IMG/VR virus record: IMGVR_UViG_3300042485_002328
Location: 1 to 33,129 of that record
Length of the DNA: 33,129 bases
Source of the DNA: a virus
Reading direction: 5' to 3' (one strand)
Positions 5,747 through 12,800 of this stretch are shown piece by piece. The translations under genes and the position numbers were made by a program. The notes beneath the pieces were generated by a model. That model worked only from the letters and a program-made list of their open reading frames with translations. It was not told the DNA's origin and made no database searches. Position 1 is the stretch's first letter; each line of letters starts with the position of its first letter.

Positions 5747-6282
5747 GTTTACCGGACACCATAAAGCACCCTGAAACTTTCTTAAATTCACCGGCGGCTG
5801 GTTATGACGGTGTTTTTGATTGGTCATGGACTCAAGGCGCCCTTGGAAAAGGAAGAATTACACCAATGGATTTTGACGGCGTTATAGAGAGAAAGGGTAA
5901 TTTCTTATTATTCGAAACCAAAGGCGTAGGCGTGCCAATTCCACTAGGTCAGATGTACACATTTGAGTCTGCTTTTAAGTTGGGGTGTTTCACGATTATT
6001 TTTATTGAAGGCAAGTTATCGCCAGAGAGTGCAAAGACTTGGTGTGCTAATGGCTTTAAAAACAATATAAAAATGGACAAGCACGCAGAGACAACACCAG
6101 AAAGGATGCACAACTTTGTCGCTGCTTGGTATGACTATGCTGATAAAAATCCAGCAAAACCAGTTGATATAACTTTTTTAAACAAAAGAATTAAACAGCT
6201 TGAAGAAACAAACTTCAATTTAAAAAAAATAATGGAGGACGCAGTAAAAGAATTGGGCGGGCTAGTGCATTGGCCTGCATAG
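5743..6282 (+). CDS. PD-(D/E)XK-like nuclease candidate
   Basis: A 179-aa protein starting inside the methyltransferase stop (ATGA). Residues about 41-68 carry MDFDGVIERKG, then NFLLFETKGVG, then IPLGQ. This is the D-X(n)-E-X-K arrangement of PD-(D/E)XK nucleases, with an ETK motif at the end of a hydrophobic strand. A coiled-coil-like tail (residues 145-172) may mediate dimers. Coupling to an adenine methyltransferase suggests a restriction-like or methyl-sensitive nuclease, or a recombination nuclease. Both ideas are inference; only the motif is seen. Confidence 0.6.
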   Translation: MSLPDTIKHPETFLNSPAAGYDGVFDWSWTQGALGKGRITPMDFDGVIERKGNFLLFETKGVGVPIPLGQMYTFESAFKLGCFTIIFIEGKLSPESAKTWCANGFKNNIKMDKHAETTPERMHNFVAAWYDYADKNPAKPVDITFLNKRIKQLEETNFNLKKIMEDAVKELGGLVHWPA

Positions 6283-6300
6283 CTTACCTTTAGACATGAA

Positions 6301-6338
6301 AAAGCCCACTGAAACCGGCAAAAGTAGACGTGGGCTTT
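6301..6338. terminator. 9-bp inverted repeat, possible terminator
   Basis: AAAGCCCAC (6301-6309) and GTGGGCTTT (6330-6338) are perfect complements separated by 20 nt. On the plus strand only three T follow; on the minus strand five T follow. It may attenuate rightward transcription before the helicase or stop antisense transcription. The following gene has its own ribosome-binding site. Confidence 0.5.
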
Positions 6339-6367
6339 ACTGAACTTAACCAGCAAGAGAATTATAC

Positions 6368-7831
6368 ATGATTTTAAGAGACTACCAAAACCAGATAATA
6401 AAAGACAGCCGTCAATCCTATGGCAAGGGCAATAGACGGATTATCTTACAAATGCATGTAGGCGCTGGAAAAACCGTAGTAGCGGCAGAAATAGCCCGTT
6501 CAGCGGTTAGTGGTTACAAGAAAGTATTGTTTTTAGTGCCACGCAGACAGTTGGCCTATCAAGCGGTGCAAACCTTTACGAATTATGGCATTAACACGGG
6601 CTTAATCATGGCTGGTGAAAGGCCTTTCGGTATGCCATTACTGCAAGTGGGTAGCTTTGACACCATTACCAGCCGCGTCAGTTCGGGGGCAATGCAGTTA
6701 CCGGCTGCCGATGTAGTTATGGTTGACGAAGCTCATGCGTGTTTTAGTCAGGCACGACTGGAATTATTAAAAAAGTATCCGTTAGTGATTGGCATTACTG
6801 CAACACCGGCACTGGCAAACGGTAAAGGCATGGGCGCATTTTATACCGATATAGTCGAGGGTTTATCTATGGCGGCTATGGTGGATCAAGGCTATCTAGT
6901 GCCTATGCGTTATTACGGGGCTGACGCGCCCGACTTGGCTTTGGTGAAACTTAACGCGGACGGTGACTATCAGGAAAAGGGCTTGGCAGAAGCTACCGAC
7001 AAGCCTGAATTGATTGGTTCCATTTATACGAATTACAAACGCATTGCTGGCGATAGAACCACGTTGATATTTGCGGTCAACTGCAAACATGCCCAGCACA
7101 TTCATGATGAATTTATGCGTCATGGGGTATCGTCTGAATATATTGACGGCTCAACACCGACAGAAGAACGGGAGGCGATAAAAGCACGCGTTATGTCCGG
7201 TAAAAGTAAGGTGATCGTTAATATAGGGGTTATGGCCTTTGGTACTGACTGGCCCATTATTTCTTGCGTCATTATTGCTAGGGTAACAAGGAACATTTCA
7301 AGCTGGATACAAATGATTGGGCGTGGCTCGCGCTTATATCCAGATAAGAAAGATTGCTTAGTGATTTATCACGGGGATAACTTTGATGACTTGGGGCGCA
7401 TTGACGATCCGATTGAGTGGACCCTAGACGATAAATCAACGATACGCGAACGCAAAGAAGCGGCACAAAAAGCGGCTAAAGAACCGAAAGATATTAAATG
7501 TAAATGTGGTTATGTGTTTCGGGCTAGTCGGGTATGTCCTTCATGCGGCTTGGCAATGATTCAACAAGGTGAGGCCATACCCTTCCACCAAGCCGATTTA
7601 AAAGAGTTAGTTAAAGCTGAAAAGTTTAGTAGTGAATACAAAGAAAAGTTTTATCAAGAATTATTAGGCTATTGTCGACGTAACAGCAAAAACGACGGCT
7701 ATGCCTTTCATTTGTACATTGAGAAATTCAAAGTGCAACCTGCATGGCGAAAAATAGCCGCAGATCCAACCCCAGAAGTAATTGGTTTTGTACAGCACCG
7801 TCAGATTGCAAGATCAAGGGCGGCAGCATGA
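6368..7831 (+). CDS. DEAD/DEAH-box superfamily 2 helicase with zinc ribbon
   Basis: A 487-aa protein with all main SF2 motifs: Walker A HVGAGKT (residues 30-36), motif II VDEAH (119-123), motif III-like TATP (144-147), and motif VI QMIGRGSR near residue 316. After the helicase core lies a four-cysteine zinc ribbon (CKCGYVF ... CPSCG, about residues 377-395). This architecture is common in phage replication modules. ATP-dependent unwinding at the phage origin is likely. Ribosome-binding sequence AAGAGA lies upstream. Its stop overlaps the primase start. Confidence 0.9.
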   Translation: MILRDYQNQIIKDSRQSYGKGNRRIILQMHVGAGKTVVAAEIARSAVSGYKKVLFLVPRRQLAYQAVQTFTNYGINTGLIMAGERPFGMPLLQVGSFDTITSRVSSGAMQLPAADVVMVDEAHACFSQARLELLKKYPLVIGITATPALANGKGMGAFYTDIVEGLSMAAMVDQGYLVPMRYYGADAPDLALVKLNADGDYQEKGLAEATDKPELIGSIYTNYKRIAGDRTTLIFAVNCKHAQHIHDEFMRHGVSSEYIDGSTPTEEREAIKARVMSGKSKVIVNIGVMAFGTDWPIISCVIIARVTRNISSWIQMIGRGSRLYPDKKDCLVIYHGDNFDDLGRIDDPIEWTLDDKSTIRERKEAAQKAAKEPKDIKCKCGYVFRASRVCPSCGLAMIQQGEAIPFHQADLKELVKAEKFSSEYKEKFYQELLGYCRRNSKNDGYAFHLYIEKFKVQPAWRKIAADPTPEVIGFVQHRQIARSRAAA

Positions 7832-8778
7832 GAGTTGATATTAAACAAGAGTGTATAGGCCGTTGGGCACCCATTTTGACAAATTTGGGCATAAACGCGC
7901 AGTTATTTAACGGTAAGCATCAACCTTGTATCTTTTGTGGCGGTAAAGATAGGGCTAGGTGGGATAGGGCAAAAGAATTTTATTACTGTTCACAATGCGG
8001 ACAAAAACAGCCAATAGACATGGCAATCGAACATACCGGATTGTCATTTAAAGAAACCACTAACTTAATCAGGCCAAACGTAATGAATACACCGCTCCAG
8101 ATCGTTAAGCCTGCCGATACAGAAAAAGCCGAGGCCAGAATACGCAAGATTCATGCAGGGTTAAAACAGATTGCCCCTGATTCAGCGGTATTTTTATACC
8201 TAGCTAAACGCGGCATCACAGTCTTACCCGATCATGATTGCTATGAACACCCCAGCCTAGATTATTGGGAGGAGGGCGTTAAAACCGGCAGTTATCCGGC
8301 AATGGTATCGGTGTTTAGAACACCAACAGGCGAAGTGTCAACCTATCACATTACTTATGTGACTAAGCAGGGGGGGAAAGCACCCGTACAAATACCCAGA
8401 AAGATATTACCCGTTATGCGTCCAATGGTAGGGAGTGCTATTAGATTATTTGAGGCCGAAGAAGTATTAGCCATTACGGAGGGCATAGAAACCGCGTTAT
8501 CAGTTCGACAAGATCAAAACATTCATTGTTGGGCAGCTGGATCCGCGCAAGCAATGGTTAATGTCGTGATTCCTGAGTCGGTCAAAATAGTGTGGATTTA
8601 TGCAGATTCAGACGAGAGTTTCACCGGACAGAAAGCGGCTTATGAATTAGCTAACAGATTGAAGGTTAAAGAAGGCAAAACCGTTCGAGTCGTTACTTTA
8701 ATCAATCAAGAAACCGTTGAGGATTATGGGCGCAAATGCGATTACAACGACTATGTGATTATGAAAGCGGCTAATTGA
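7828..8778 (+). CDS. Toprim-type DNA primase with N-terminal zinc finger
   Basis: A 316-aa protein. Residues 34-57 contain CIFC and CSQC, a P4/T7-type primase zinc-binding motif. Residues 212-262 contain the Toprim acidic motifs TEGIETA (E218) and YADSD (260-262), preceded by AITEG. It should make RNA primers for phage replication and pairs with the upstream helicase. The start at 7828 is chosen because it overlaps the helicase stop (ATGA) and follows AAGGGCGG; a longer reading from 7744 would run inside the helicase gene. A 7-G run at 8370-8376 encodes Gly-Gly near residue 182. Confidence 0.88.
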   Translation: MRVDIKQECIGRWAPILTNLGINAQLFNGKHQPCIFCGGKDRARWDRAKEFYYCSQCGQKQPIDMAIEHTGLSFKETTNLIRPNVMNTPLQIVKPADTEKAEARIRKIHAGLKQIAPDSAVFLYLAKRGITVLPDHDCYEHPSLDYWEEGVKTGSYPAMVSVFRTPTGEVSTYHITYVTKQGGKAPVQIPRKILPVMRPMVGSAIRLFEAEEVLAITEGIETALSVRQDQNIHCWAAGSAQAMVNVVIPESVKIVWIYADSDESFTGQKAAYELANRLKVKEGKTVRVVTLINQETVEDYGRKCDYNDYVIMKAAN

Positions 8779-8784
8779 CTGAAA

Positions 8785-8928
8785 ATGCAAGCATTAACGG
8801 ACAGCTTAGAAAGTAAGTTTGGCATACAAGCTAAAGCCATGAGACACAAGGGAAAAGTATTAATGAATGAAGGTAAGTTTCAGGGCGTTAGAGATATGAC
8901 AGTACCAAAGAGCAGGGGGTGGGGGTGA
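8785..8928 (+). CDS. small hypothetical protein, 47 aa
   Basis: A short basic reading frame follows the primase by 6 nt and ends 2 nt before the convergent antitoxin gene stop. The product, starting MQALTDSLESKFGIQAKAMR, ends in a Gly-Trp-Gly tail written by two G5 runs. Its upstream ribosome-binding signal is weak. Position in the replication operon favours it being real, but length and lack of homology leave doubt. Confidence 0.45.
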   Translation: MQALTDSLESKFGIQAKAMRHKGKVLMNEGKFQGVRDMTVPKSRGWG

Positions 8929-8930
8929 AG

Positions 8931-9212
8931 TTAAGCGGCAATATGCAAGTTAATATTCAGAGCCTTGATGATGCGCTGCACAGTATCCCATTTAGGCTGT
9001 GTTTTACCGGACAAGGCTTTGTAAAGGCTCTCACGGTTAAGCCCGGTATCAGTAGCAAGTTGGGCAATACCTTTGGCTTTGGCAGCATGACCCAGTGCAG
9101 CAACAAAAACAGCAGGGTCATCATCCAAAAATGCTTGCGTCAAGTAGTCGCCCATATCCGCTTGAGTCAACAAGTGATCGAAAGGGTTATAAAGTTTTGT
9201 TTCAGTTTTCAT
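8931..9212 (-). CDS. HigA-type addiction-module antidote protein
   Basis: A 93-aa protein of the putative addiction module antidote family: an N-terminal YNPFDHLLTQADMGDYLTQA segment typical of these antidotes, then an HTH at about residues 45-80 with GIAQLATDTGLNRESLYKAL. It should neutralise the toxin by binding it and repress the module through its HTH. It follows the toxin gene by 9 nt, the toxin-first order usual for HigBA-like pairs. The pair lies opposite to the surrounding phage genes, suggesting separate control and separate acquisition. Confidence 0.88.
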   Translation of the reverse strand: MKTETKLYNPFDHLLTQADMGDYLTQAFLDDDPAVFVAALGHAAKAKGIAQLATDTGLNRESLYKALSGKTQPKWDTVQRIIKALNINLHIAA

Positions 9213-9221
9213 CGGGAAGTC

Positions 9222-9515
9222 TCACAAGTTTTTAGCCAGTTCTTTGGCTTGTTTAATATCGTTTTGTTGGGAAGATTTATCACCACCACACAGCAATATA
9301 ACAATTTCGTTATTACGGATAGTGTAATAAATTCGATAGCCTGGGCCAACAAAAATACGCAGTTCACTCACACCATCACCAATGACTTTAGTATCACCAA
9401 AGTTACCACTAGCAACCCTAGCCAAACGCAACGCTATTGCCATAGCTGCTTGACGGTCTTTCAACTTGGCAGTCCATTTGTCAAAAACTTCAGTAGTGTG
9501 TATTTCGTAATTCAT
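9222..9515 (-). CDS. HigB/RelE-type toxin, phage-derived Gp49-like
   Basis: A 97-aa protein of the Gp49-like/HigB family, part of the RelE ribonuclease superfamily. Landmarks are TTEVFDKWTAKLKDRQA at the N-terminus, GVSELRIFVGPGYRIYY (about residues 48-64) and LLCGGDKSSQQNDIKQAKEL near the C-terminus. Family members cut mRNA on the ribosome. The start codon sits 7 nt after the predicted -10, so the toxin mRNA looks leaderless. In a phage the module may stabilise the prophage or block other phages; this is inference. Confidence 0.88.
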   Translation of the reverse strand: MNYEIHTTEVFDKWTAKLKDRQAAMAIALRLARVASGNFGDTKVIGDGVSELRIFVGPGYRIYYTIRNNEIVILLCGGDKSSQQNDIKQAKELAKNL

Positions 9516-9521
9516 GAGTCT

Positions 9522-9549
9522 ATTGTAGCTTATAGGCTACAAATGTCAA
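9522..9549 (-). promoter_or_regulatory. toxin-antitoxin promoter with palindromic operator
   Basis: Minus strand: -35 TTGACA (9549-9544, consensus), 16-bp spacer, -10 TACAAT (9527-9522). A dyad, TTGTAGC at 9523-9529 with GCTACAA at 9536-9542, fills the spacer and covers the -10, an ideal place for antitoxin autorepression. The toxin ATG begins at +1 by usual spacing. Confidence 0.78.
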
Positions 9550-9562
9550 GGGTAATTAGCGC

Positions 9563-9989
9563 ATGAAATTTACTTTTGTCATTGATGAACGTGGCCCGAT
9601 CGAAGCACAAAAAGCGTTGGGAAAATTACCGACTGACGGATCAATGGAAGTCGTTATACAAAAACACGTCAAGAAGCGCACCAGTGGACAGAACCGTTAT
9701 CAGTGGAAAGCCATACTCGGTGACATATCCAGACAAGTGCGAATAGACGGCAAAGGCTACACACCTAAAATCTGGCACGAACATTTAAAAGGATTATTTT
9801 TACCGGACGTACCCAGTGACGAATTAACCCTTGCCAGATTATGTGAAATGGGAAGAAATGCCAGACGGTACGTTAAAAATGGTCGGCAGCACAACAAAGC
9901 TAACCACGAATGGCATGAGTATCTATTTTGAACGGCTATACGCTTATGCGGTGACTGAGTTGGACGTGAGATTTACGAGTAACTTATGA
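9563..9989 (+). pseudogene. ninB: NinB/Orf-like recombination protein, frameshifted
   Basis: The first 90 residues read as NinB (PF05772): KKRTSGQNRYQWKAILGDIS, then an IWHEHLKGLFLP segment. The open frame then drifts into an unrelated tail and stops at 9931. In the +1 frame the true C-terminus is intact: KWEEMPDGTLKMVGSTTKL, then an FERLYAYAVTELDVRF helix, ending at 9989 in an ATGA overlap with the next gene, as the intact ancestor would. The shift lies between 9828 and about 9848, since the +1 frame has a stop at 9825. NinB (lambda Orf) is a recombination mediator that loads on SSB-coated DNA. Either a broken gene, a sequencing error, or rarely a programmed shift. Confidence 0.82.
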
Positions 9990-10270
9990 GTAAATTACGA
10001 GAAAGCGCACGCGGTCAAGAGTGTTTAGTCAGATTGCCGGGCGTATGTAATCGCAATCCTGAAACAGTGGTATTGGCACATTTAGGTGGTGGTGGTATGG
10101 CATTGAAGAAACATGACTTACAGGGTGCATTTTGTTGTAGCAGTTGCCATGACGAAGTAGACAGGCGCACTTGGGTATTTGAAAAAGATTATACAGAACT
10201 GGCACATAGACAGGGTGTTGAGAGAACTCAGAACTATTGGATAGAGAATGGCATGGTAACAACACGATGA
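9986..10270 (+). CDS. ybcO: YbcO/DUF1364 family nuclease
   Basis: The 94-aa protein opens with MSKLRESARGQECLVRLPGV, the hallmark of DUF1364 (E. coli YbcO). It retains the cysteines and histidines CNRN, HLGGGGMALKKHD and CCSSCHDEVD expected for the zinc-bound beta-beta-alpha nuclease-like fold. It lies between ninB and rusA, the usual neighbourhood in the nin-type recombination region. The start overlaps the reconstructed ninB stop. Proposed DNA structure-specific nuclease; family assignment is firm, substrate not. Confidence 0.88.
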   Translation: MSKLRESARGQECLVRLPGVCNRNPETVVLAHLGGGGMALKKHDLQGAFCCSSCHDEVDRRTWVFEKDYTELAHRQGVERTQNYWIENGMVTTR

Positions 10271-10620
10271 AATTACACCTACCTTGGCCTCCACAAGAAC
10301 TATCACCCAACGCTCGCGTACATTGGGCGAAGAAAAGCAAAGCAGCTAAAGCTTATCGTTTGCAATGTTGCTTGATGACAAAAGCCGCGAAGGTTGTTGT
10401 GCCAGAAACAGAAGGCAGATTACATCTGTGGATAACATTCTATCCACCGGACAAAAGACAAAGGGATGACGACAACATGATAGCGAGTTTTAAAAGTGGT
10501 CGTGACGGCATAGCAGATGCGCTTGGGATTAATGATTGTCGATTCATCACGCACCCATTTGTTAGTGATGACATGGGTAATTTTATCAAAGTATCAATAA
10601 CAGGTGGACCGGATGATTGA
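10267..10620 (+). CDS. rusA: RusA-type Holliday junction resolvase
   Basis: A 117-aa protein with the RusA signature: an N-terminal PWPPQELSPNARVHW strand-turn, then DDDN (67-70), SGRDGIADALGIND (with D80 and D90), matching the essential aspartates of RusA. It cuts Holliday junctions made by recombination and helps resolve branched DNA before packaging. The start at 10267 overlaps the previous stop (ATGA); an in-frame ATG at 10237 lies within that gene and is less likely. Shares its last 8 nt with the next small gene. Confidence 0.92.
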   Translation: MKLHLPWPPQELSPNARVHWAKKSKAAKAYRLQCCLMTKAAKVVVPETEGRLHLWITFYPPDKRQRDDDNMIASFKSGRDGIADALGINDCRFITHPFVSDDMGNFIKVSITGGPDD

Positions 10621-10696
10621 GTGGTTTTATCTACCGTTTTACGCAACCGTTCTATTCATGATCTACGTTATTTATTCAAACTACTGGGGATGTTAA
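10613..10696 (+). CDS. 27-aa membrane peptide
   Basis: A tiny reading frame begins at an ATG within the end of rusA behind AGGTGG, encodes MIEWFYLPFYATVLFMIYVI and seven more residues, and stops at 10696, where its TAA overlaps the next ATG. Nearly the whole peptide is one hydrophobic membrane segment. The strong ribosome-binding site and the coupled junctions at both ends support translation. Function unknown. Confidence 0.6.
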   Translation: MIEWFYLPFYATVLFMIYVIYSNYWGC

Positions 10697-10929
10697 TGCT
10701 ACCGGCTAAAAAAGAGAAAGAAACGATTGCTTGGTCCACTGACTCAGAAATTGAGTACATCAATCAAATAGGTACTTTTAGACCTGACAACAAAAATCGC
10801 ATTACATTTCTTAGGGGTTACATTGCCGCGATACCAAATAGGGTTAAGTGGGTGGGTATGGATAAGATGAGGATAGTTAAACACGCAAAAACATTGTTGC
10901 AAGAAAACTTAGAAAGGGAGTTGTGTTGA
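10696..10929 (+). CDS. hypothetical protein, 77 aa
   Basis: The start at 10696 is preferred (GGGGAT 6 nt upstream, TAATG overlap with the 27-aa gene); a longer frame opening with GTG at 10621 would mask that gene. The product is basic, with a C-terminal helix (MDKMRIVKHAKTLLQENLER). No motif is recognised. It sits among nin-region-like small genes. Confidence 0.65.
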   Translation: MLPAKKEKETIAWSTDSEIEYINQIGTFRPDNKNRITFLRGYIAAIPNRVKWVGMDKMRIVKHAKTLLQENLERELC

Positions 10930-11057
10930 TATTTTGGGGATTTAGGGGAATAGCGGAGTGGACCATCTTTCCTTGTGTAACATCAGATGAAAATGGCTGG
11001 ATATTTACCTGGCTATTTCTGTTTGCCGGTTATTTTGAGGTAGATATAGATGGATGA
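10923..11057 (+). CDS. small membrane protein, 44 aa
   Basis: Reads from GTG 10923 (AAGGGAG just upstream) or TTG 10926, both overlapping the preceding stop. It encodes a Trp/Phe-rich peptide with a likely membrane segment (WIFTWLFLFAGYF) and stops at 11057 inside the next gene. The non-ATG start and small size lower certainty, but the coupled layout matches its neighbours. Confidence 0.5.
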   Translation: MLIFWGFRGIAEWTIFPCVTSDENGWIFTWLFLFAGYFEVDIDG

Positions 11058-11223
11058 AGTTGAGTTTGATGAAGAATATCTTATCGCCAAAGCAAAGCTA
11101 TTACACAAGAAGGTGACTCTACAGCAAGAAGATGACTATATGGCAAGAGTACGGGTATTAGTTATCGATCAGAAGAAAAGCAACAGTGAGGCTCGGAGAA
11201 TGGCATTTGAGGAGATTATATGA
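11050..11223 (+). CDS. small acidic helical protein, 57 aa
   Basis: ATG follows GAGGTA by 7 nt, and the TGA overlaps the next ATG. The product, MDEVEFDEEYLIAKAKLLHK onward, is charged and predicted largely helical. No known family. Its tight spacing with both neighbours supports a real gene of the early operon. Confidence 0.6.
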   Translation: MDEVEFDEEYLIAKAKLLHKKVTLQQEDDYMARVRVLVIDQKKSNSEARRMAFEEII

Positions 11224-11492
11224 CGATTGAAGCAACGCTAGAAGAAAGAGGTAGCCGTTATGGTGCATTTACTGAACATGCGCGTATCACCCAAAACATT
11301 AAACGCGCTATGGCTGACAGTCCTAACTGGGATACTTTAAAAGACGATCAACGAGAGTGTTTAGAAATGGTGGCGCATAAGGTTGGCAGAATATTAAACG
11401 GGGATCCTGATTACCATGATTCATGGCACGATGTAAACGGGTACGTGAAGTTGGTGGCTGATTTGCTGATACCTGAGAAGTTACTTTTATGA
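11220..11492 (+). CDS. DUF6378-like phage protein, 90 aa
   Basis: The pattern ERGSRYGAFTEHARITQNIK near the N-terminus, followed by LKDDQRECLEMVAHKVGRIL and DYHDSWHDVNGYVKLVADLL, is recognisable from many siphovirus and podovirus proteins annotated DUF6378 or hypothetical. The His- and Asp-rich DYHDSWHD segment is strongly conserved in that group and may bind metal or nucleotide, but no activity is established. Overlaps the methyltransferase gene by 4 nt. Confidence 0.75.
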   Translation: MTIEATLEERGSRYGAFTEHARITQNIKRAMADSPNWDTLKDDQRECLEMVAHKVGRILNGDPDYHDSWHDVNGYVKLVADLLIPEKLLL

Positions 11493-12145
11493 AGTTTGCG
11501 TACTACAACGAATTTGATCCAAAAGCAGCGGCTTGGATTAAGCAGTTAATTAAAAATGGCATGATTGCTGATGGGGAAGTGGATGAACGCAGTATTACAG
11601 AAGTCACAGCAGACGAGATTAGAGGATTTACTCAGCACCATTTCTTTGCTGGCATTGGAGGCTGGTCATATAGTCTCAGATTGGCAGGATGGGCAGACGA
11701 CAGACCTGTTTGCACCGCCAGTCTCCCTTGCCAACCCTTCAGTGTTGCAGGAGCGCAAAAAGGAGTTGATGACGACCGACATTTGTTACCGCACTTTATC
11801 GAACTCGTTAAGCATTGCAATTTCCAAACAATTTTTGGCGAACAAGTACCAGGCGCAATCAAACACGGCTGGCTCGATGATTTATGTACTGAAATGGAGC
11901 GAGAAAAGTACCGAGTTGGGCAGATTGTACTCACAGCAGCAGGCGAGGGTGCGCCCCATATCCGACAAAGACTGTACTGGGTGGCCGACAGCATCAACAA
12001 GGGATCACAAGGGCGGTTATCTGGGTGGCAGGATCAGGAACGGGAAATTGTCAGTGGATACGCTGGATGTAGCGGCACAGTTGGGGGGTTATCCAACCCC
12101 GAAAACGGGTACGGGGGGGGGCGAACCACAACTCGCCACAAGTAA
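11489..12145 (+). CDS. dcm: C5 cytosine DNA methyltransferase, N-terminal catalytic part (frameshifted at G9)
   Basis: The 218-aa readable product contains C5-methyltransferase motif I FAGIGG (53-58), motif IV PCQPFS with catalytic C81, a motif VI-like GEQV (117-120) and motif VIII GAPHIRQRLYW (153-164). It lacks motifs IX and X, needed for a complete enzyme. Reading ends 24 nt after a run of nine G. With one G fewer the frame enters the displaced C-terminal half and runs to 12800, giving 436 aa. Motif VI has GEQV where ENV is usual. The enzyme would methylate cytosine in DNA; as written it is probably inactive. Confidence 0.85.
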   Translation: MKFAYYNEFDPKAAAWIKQLIKNGMIADGEVDERSITEVTADEIRGFTQHHFFAGIGGWSYSLRLAGWADDRPVCTASLPCQPFSVAGAQKGVDDDRHLLPHFIELVKHCNFQTIFGEQVPGAIKHGWLDDLCTEMEREKYRVGQIVLTAAGEGAPHIRQRLYWVADSINKGSQGRLSGWQDQEREIVSGYAGCSGTVGGLSNPENGYGGGRTTTRHK

Positions 12146-12729
12146 TGTCGGGGAATCATGGGATAAACTTGGAAGGGATGGCTCATGTAGTGGGATGGGC
12201 AACACCGAATTGCATGGACGATTTGCCTCAGAGATCGGACGAAGCATTAGCGAGAGCGAAACAGAAGGCAGGATGTTGCAATCTGAAAGATCAGATACCG
12301 TTAAGCGGATGGGCTACACCGAACACCAACAACACGAAGGGCGCGTATCTGGACATAGAGAAGAATCTGGCGAGAACAGCGAACGGGCGGCAGGTGAATC
12401 TGCAAGACCAATGCAAGCTATCGGGTTGGGCGACACCGAACACGCTGGACAATTTACCAGCAAGGAGTCAAGAAGCGATGCAACACCAATTCGACACAGC
12501 AAGACCGGGGCGAACAGCACCAGCGAATCTGAGGGAACAAGTACATCCAGAATTATATCCGAATGGACTGACCCAGACTGGCTCTACTGTAGAGACGAAA
12601 AGTACCGGCCAATTAAATCCGGCATTGAGCCGTTGGCTAATGGGCTTTCCAGAGGAATGGGATATAGCAGCGATCCAAGCGAGCCGATTGACCCCGACAA
12701 CACGCAAGAAGCGCGAGTCATGCGTTTAA
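11565..12729 (+). other. second long reading frame overlapping the cytosine methyltransferase
   Basis: In the +1 frame relative to the methyltransferase, before the G9 tract, the translation reads SDWQDGQTTDLFAPPVSLAN, then FLANKYQAQSNTAGSMIYVLKW, shortened here to FLANKYQAQSNTAGSM, then CTGWPTASTRDHKGG and LGGYPTP. After the tract, one frame further on, it continues with three GWATPN repeats and ends QLNPALSRWLMGFPEEWD before a stop at 12729. The same single-base change that restores the methyltransferase also joins these two parts. From memory, proteins with GWPTP repeats and a LNP-RWLMGFPEEW tail are often annotated in phages. Whether it is translated is unknown. Confidence 0.5.
12113..12121 (+). 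repeat. homopolymer of 9 G inside cytosine methyltransferase gene
   Basis: Nine consecutive G at the exact point where the methyltransferase reading frame is lost. Eight G would give a 436-aa enzyme with motif X; nine give a 218-aa truncation; ten give the enzyme's N-terminus joined to the GWATPN frame. This is the arrangement expected of a phase-variable or sequencing-sensitive tract. Confidence 0.9.
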
Positions 12730-12800
12730 AAGGTTATGGTAATGCAATAGTGCCACAAGTGGCGGCTTCTTTTATCAAAGCATTTATGGAGGCGACATGA
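12122..12800 (+). pseudogene. displaced C-terminal half of the cytosine methyltransferase
   Basis: This open frame lacks its own start signal. It contains a Ser/Glu/Gly-rich variable target-recognition region, then DPDWLYCRDEKYRPIKSGIE and the motif X sequence RLKGYGNAIVPQVAASFI. These are the standard end of phage C5 methyltransferases. Its TGA overlaps the ATG of the next gene behind GGAGG, showing that this frame is the ancestral end of the gene. Confidence 0.8.

Noticed and set aside
8370-8376. G7 run in the primase gene as a third slip switch
   Set aside because: The gene is intact around it and seven G is near ordinary length; no alternative product is apparent.
8919-9566. 215-codon plus-strand frame
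   Set aside because: It is the antisense shadow of the toxin-antitoxin pair, which has clear family motifs and its own promoter on the minus strand.
10029-10340. 103-codon minus-strand frame
   Set aside because: It is the shadow of the YbcO/DUF1364 gene and the start of rusA.
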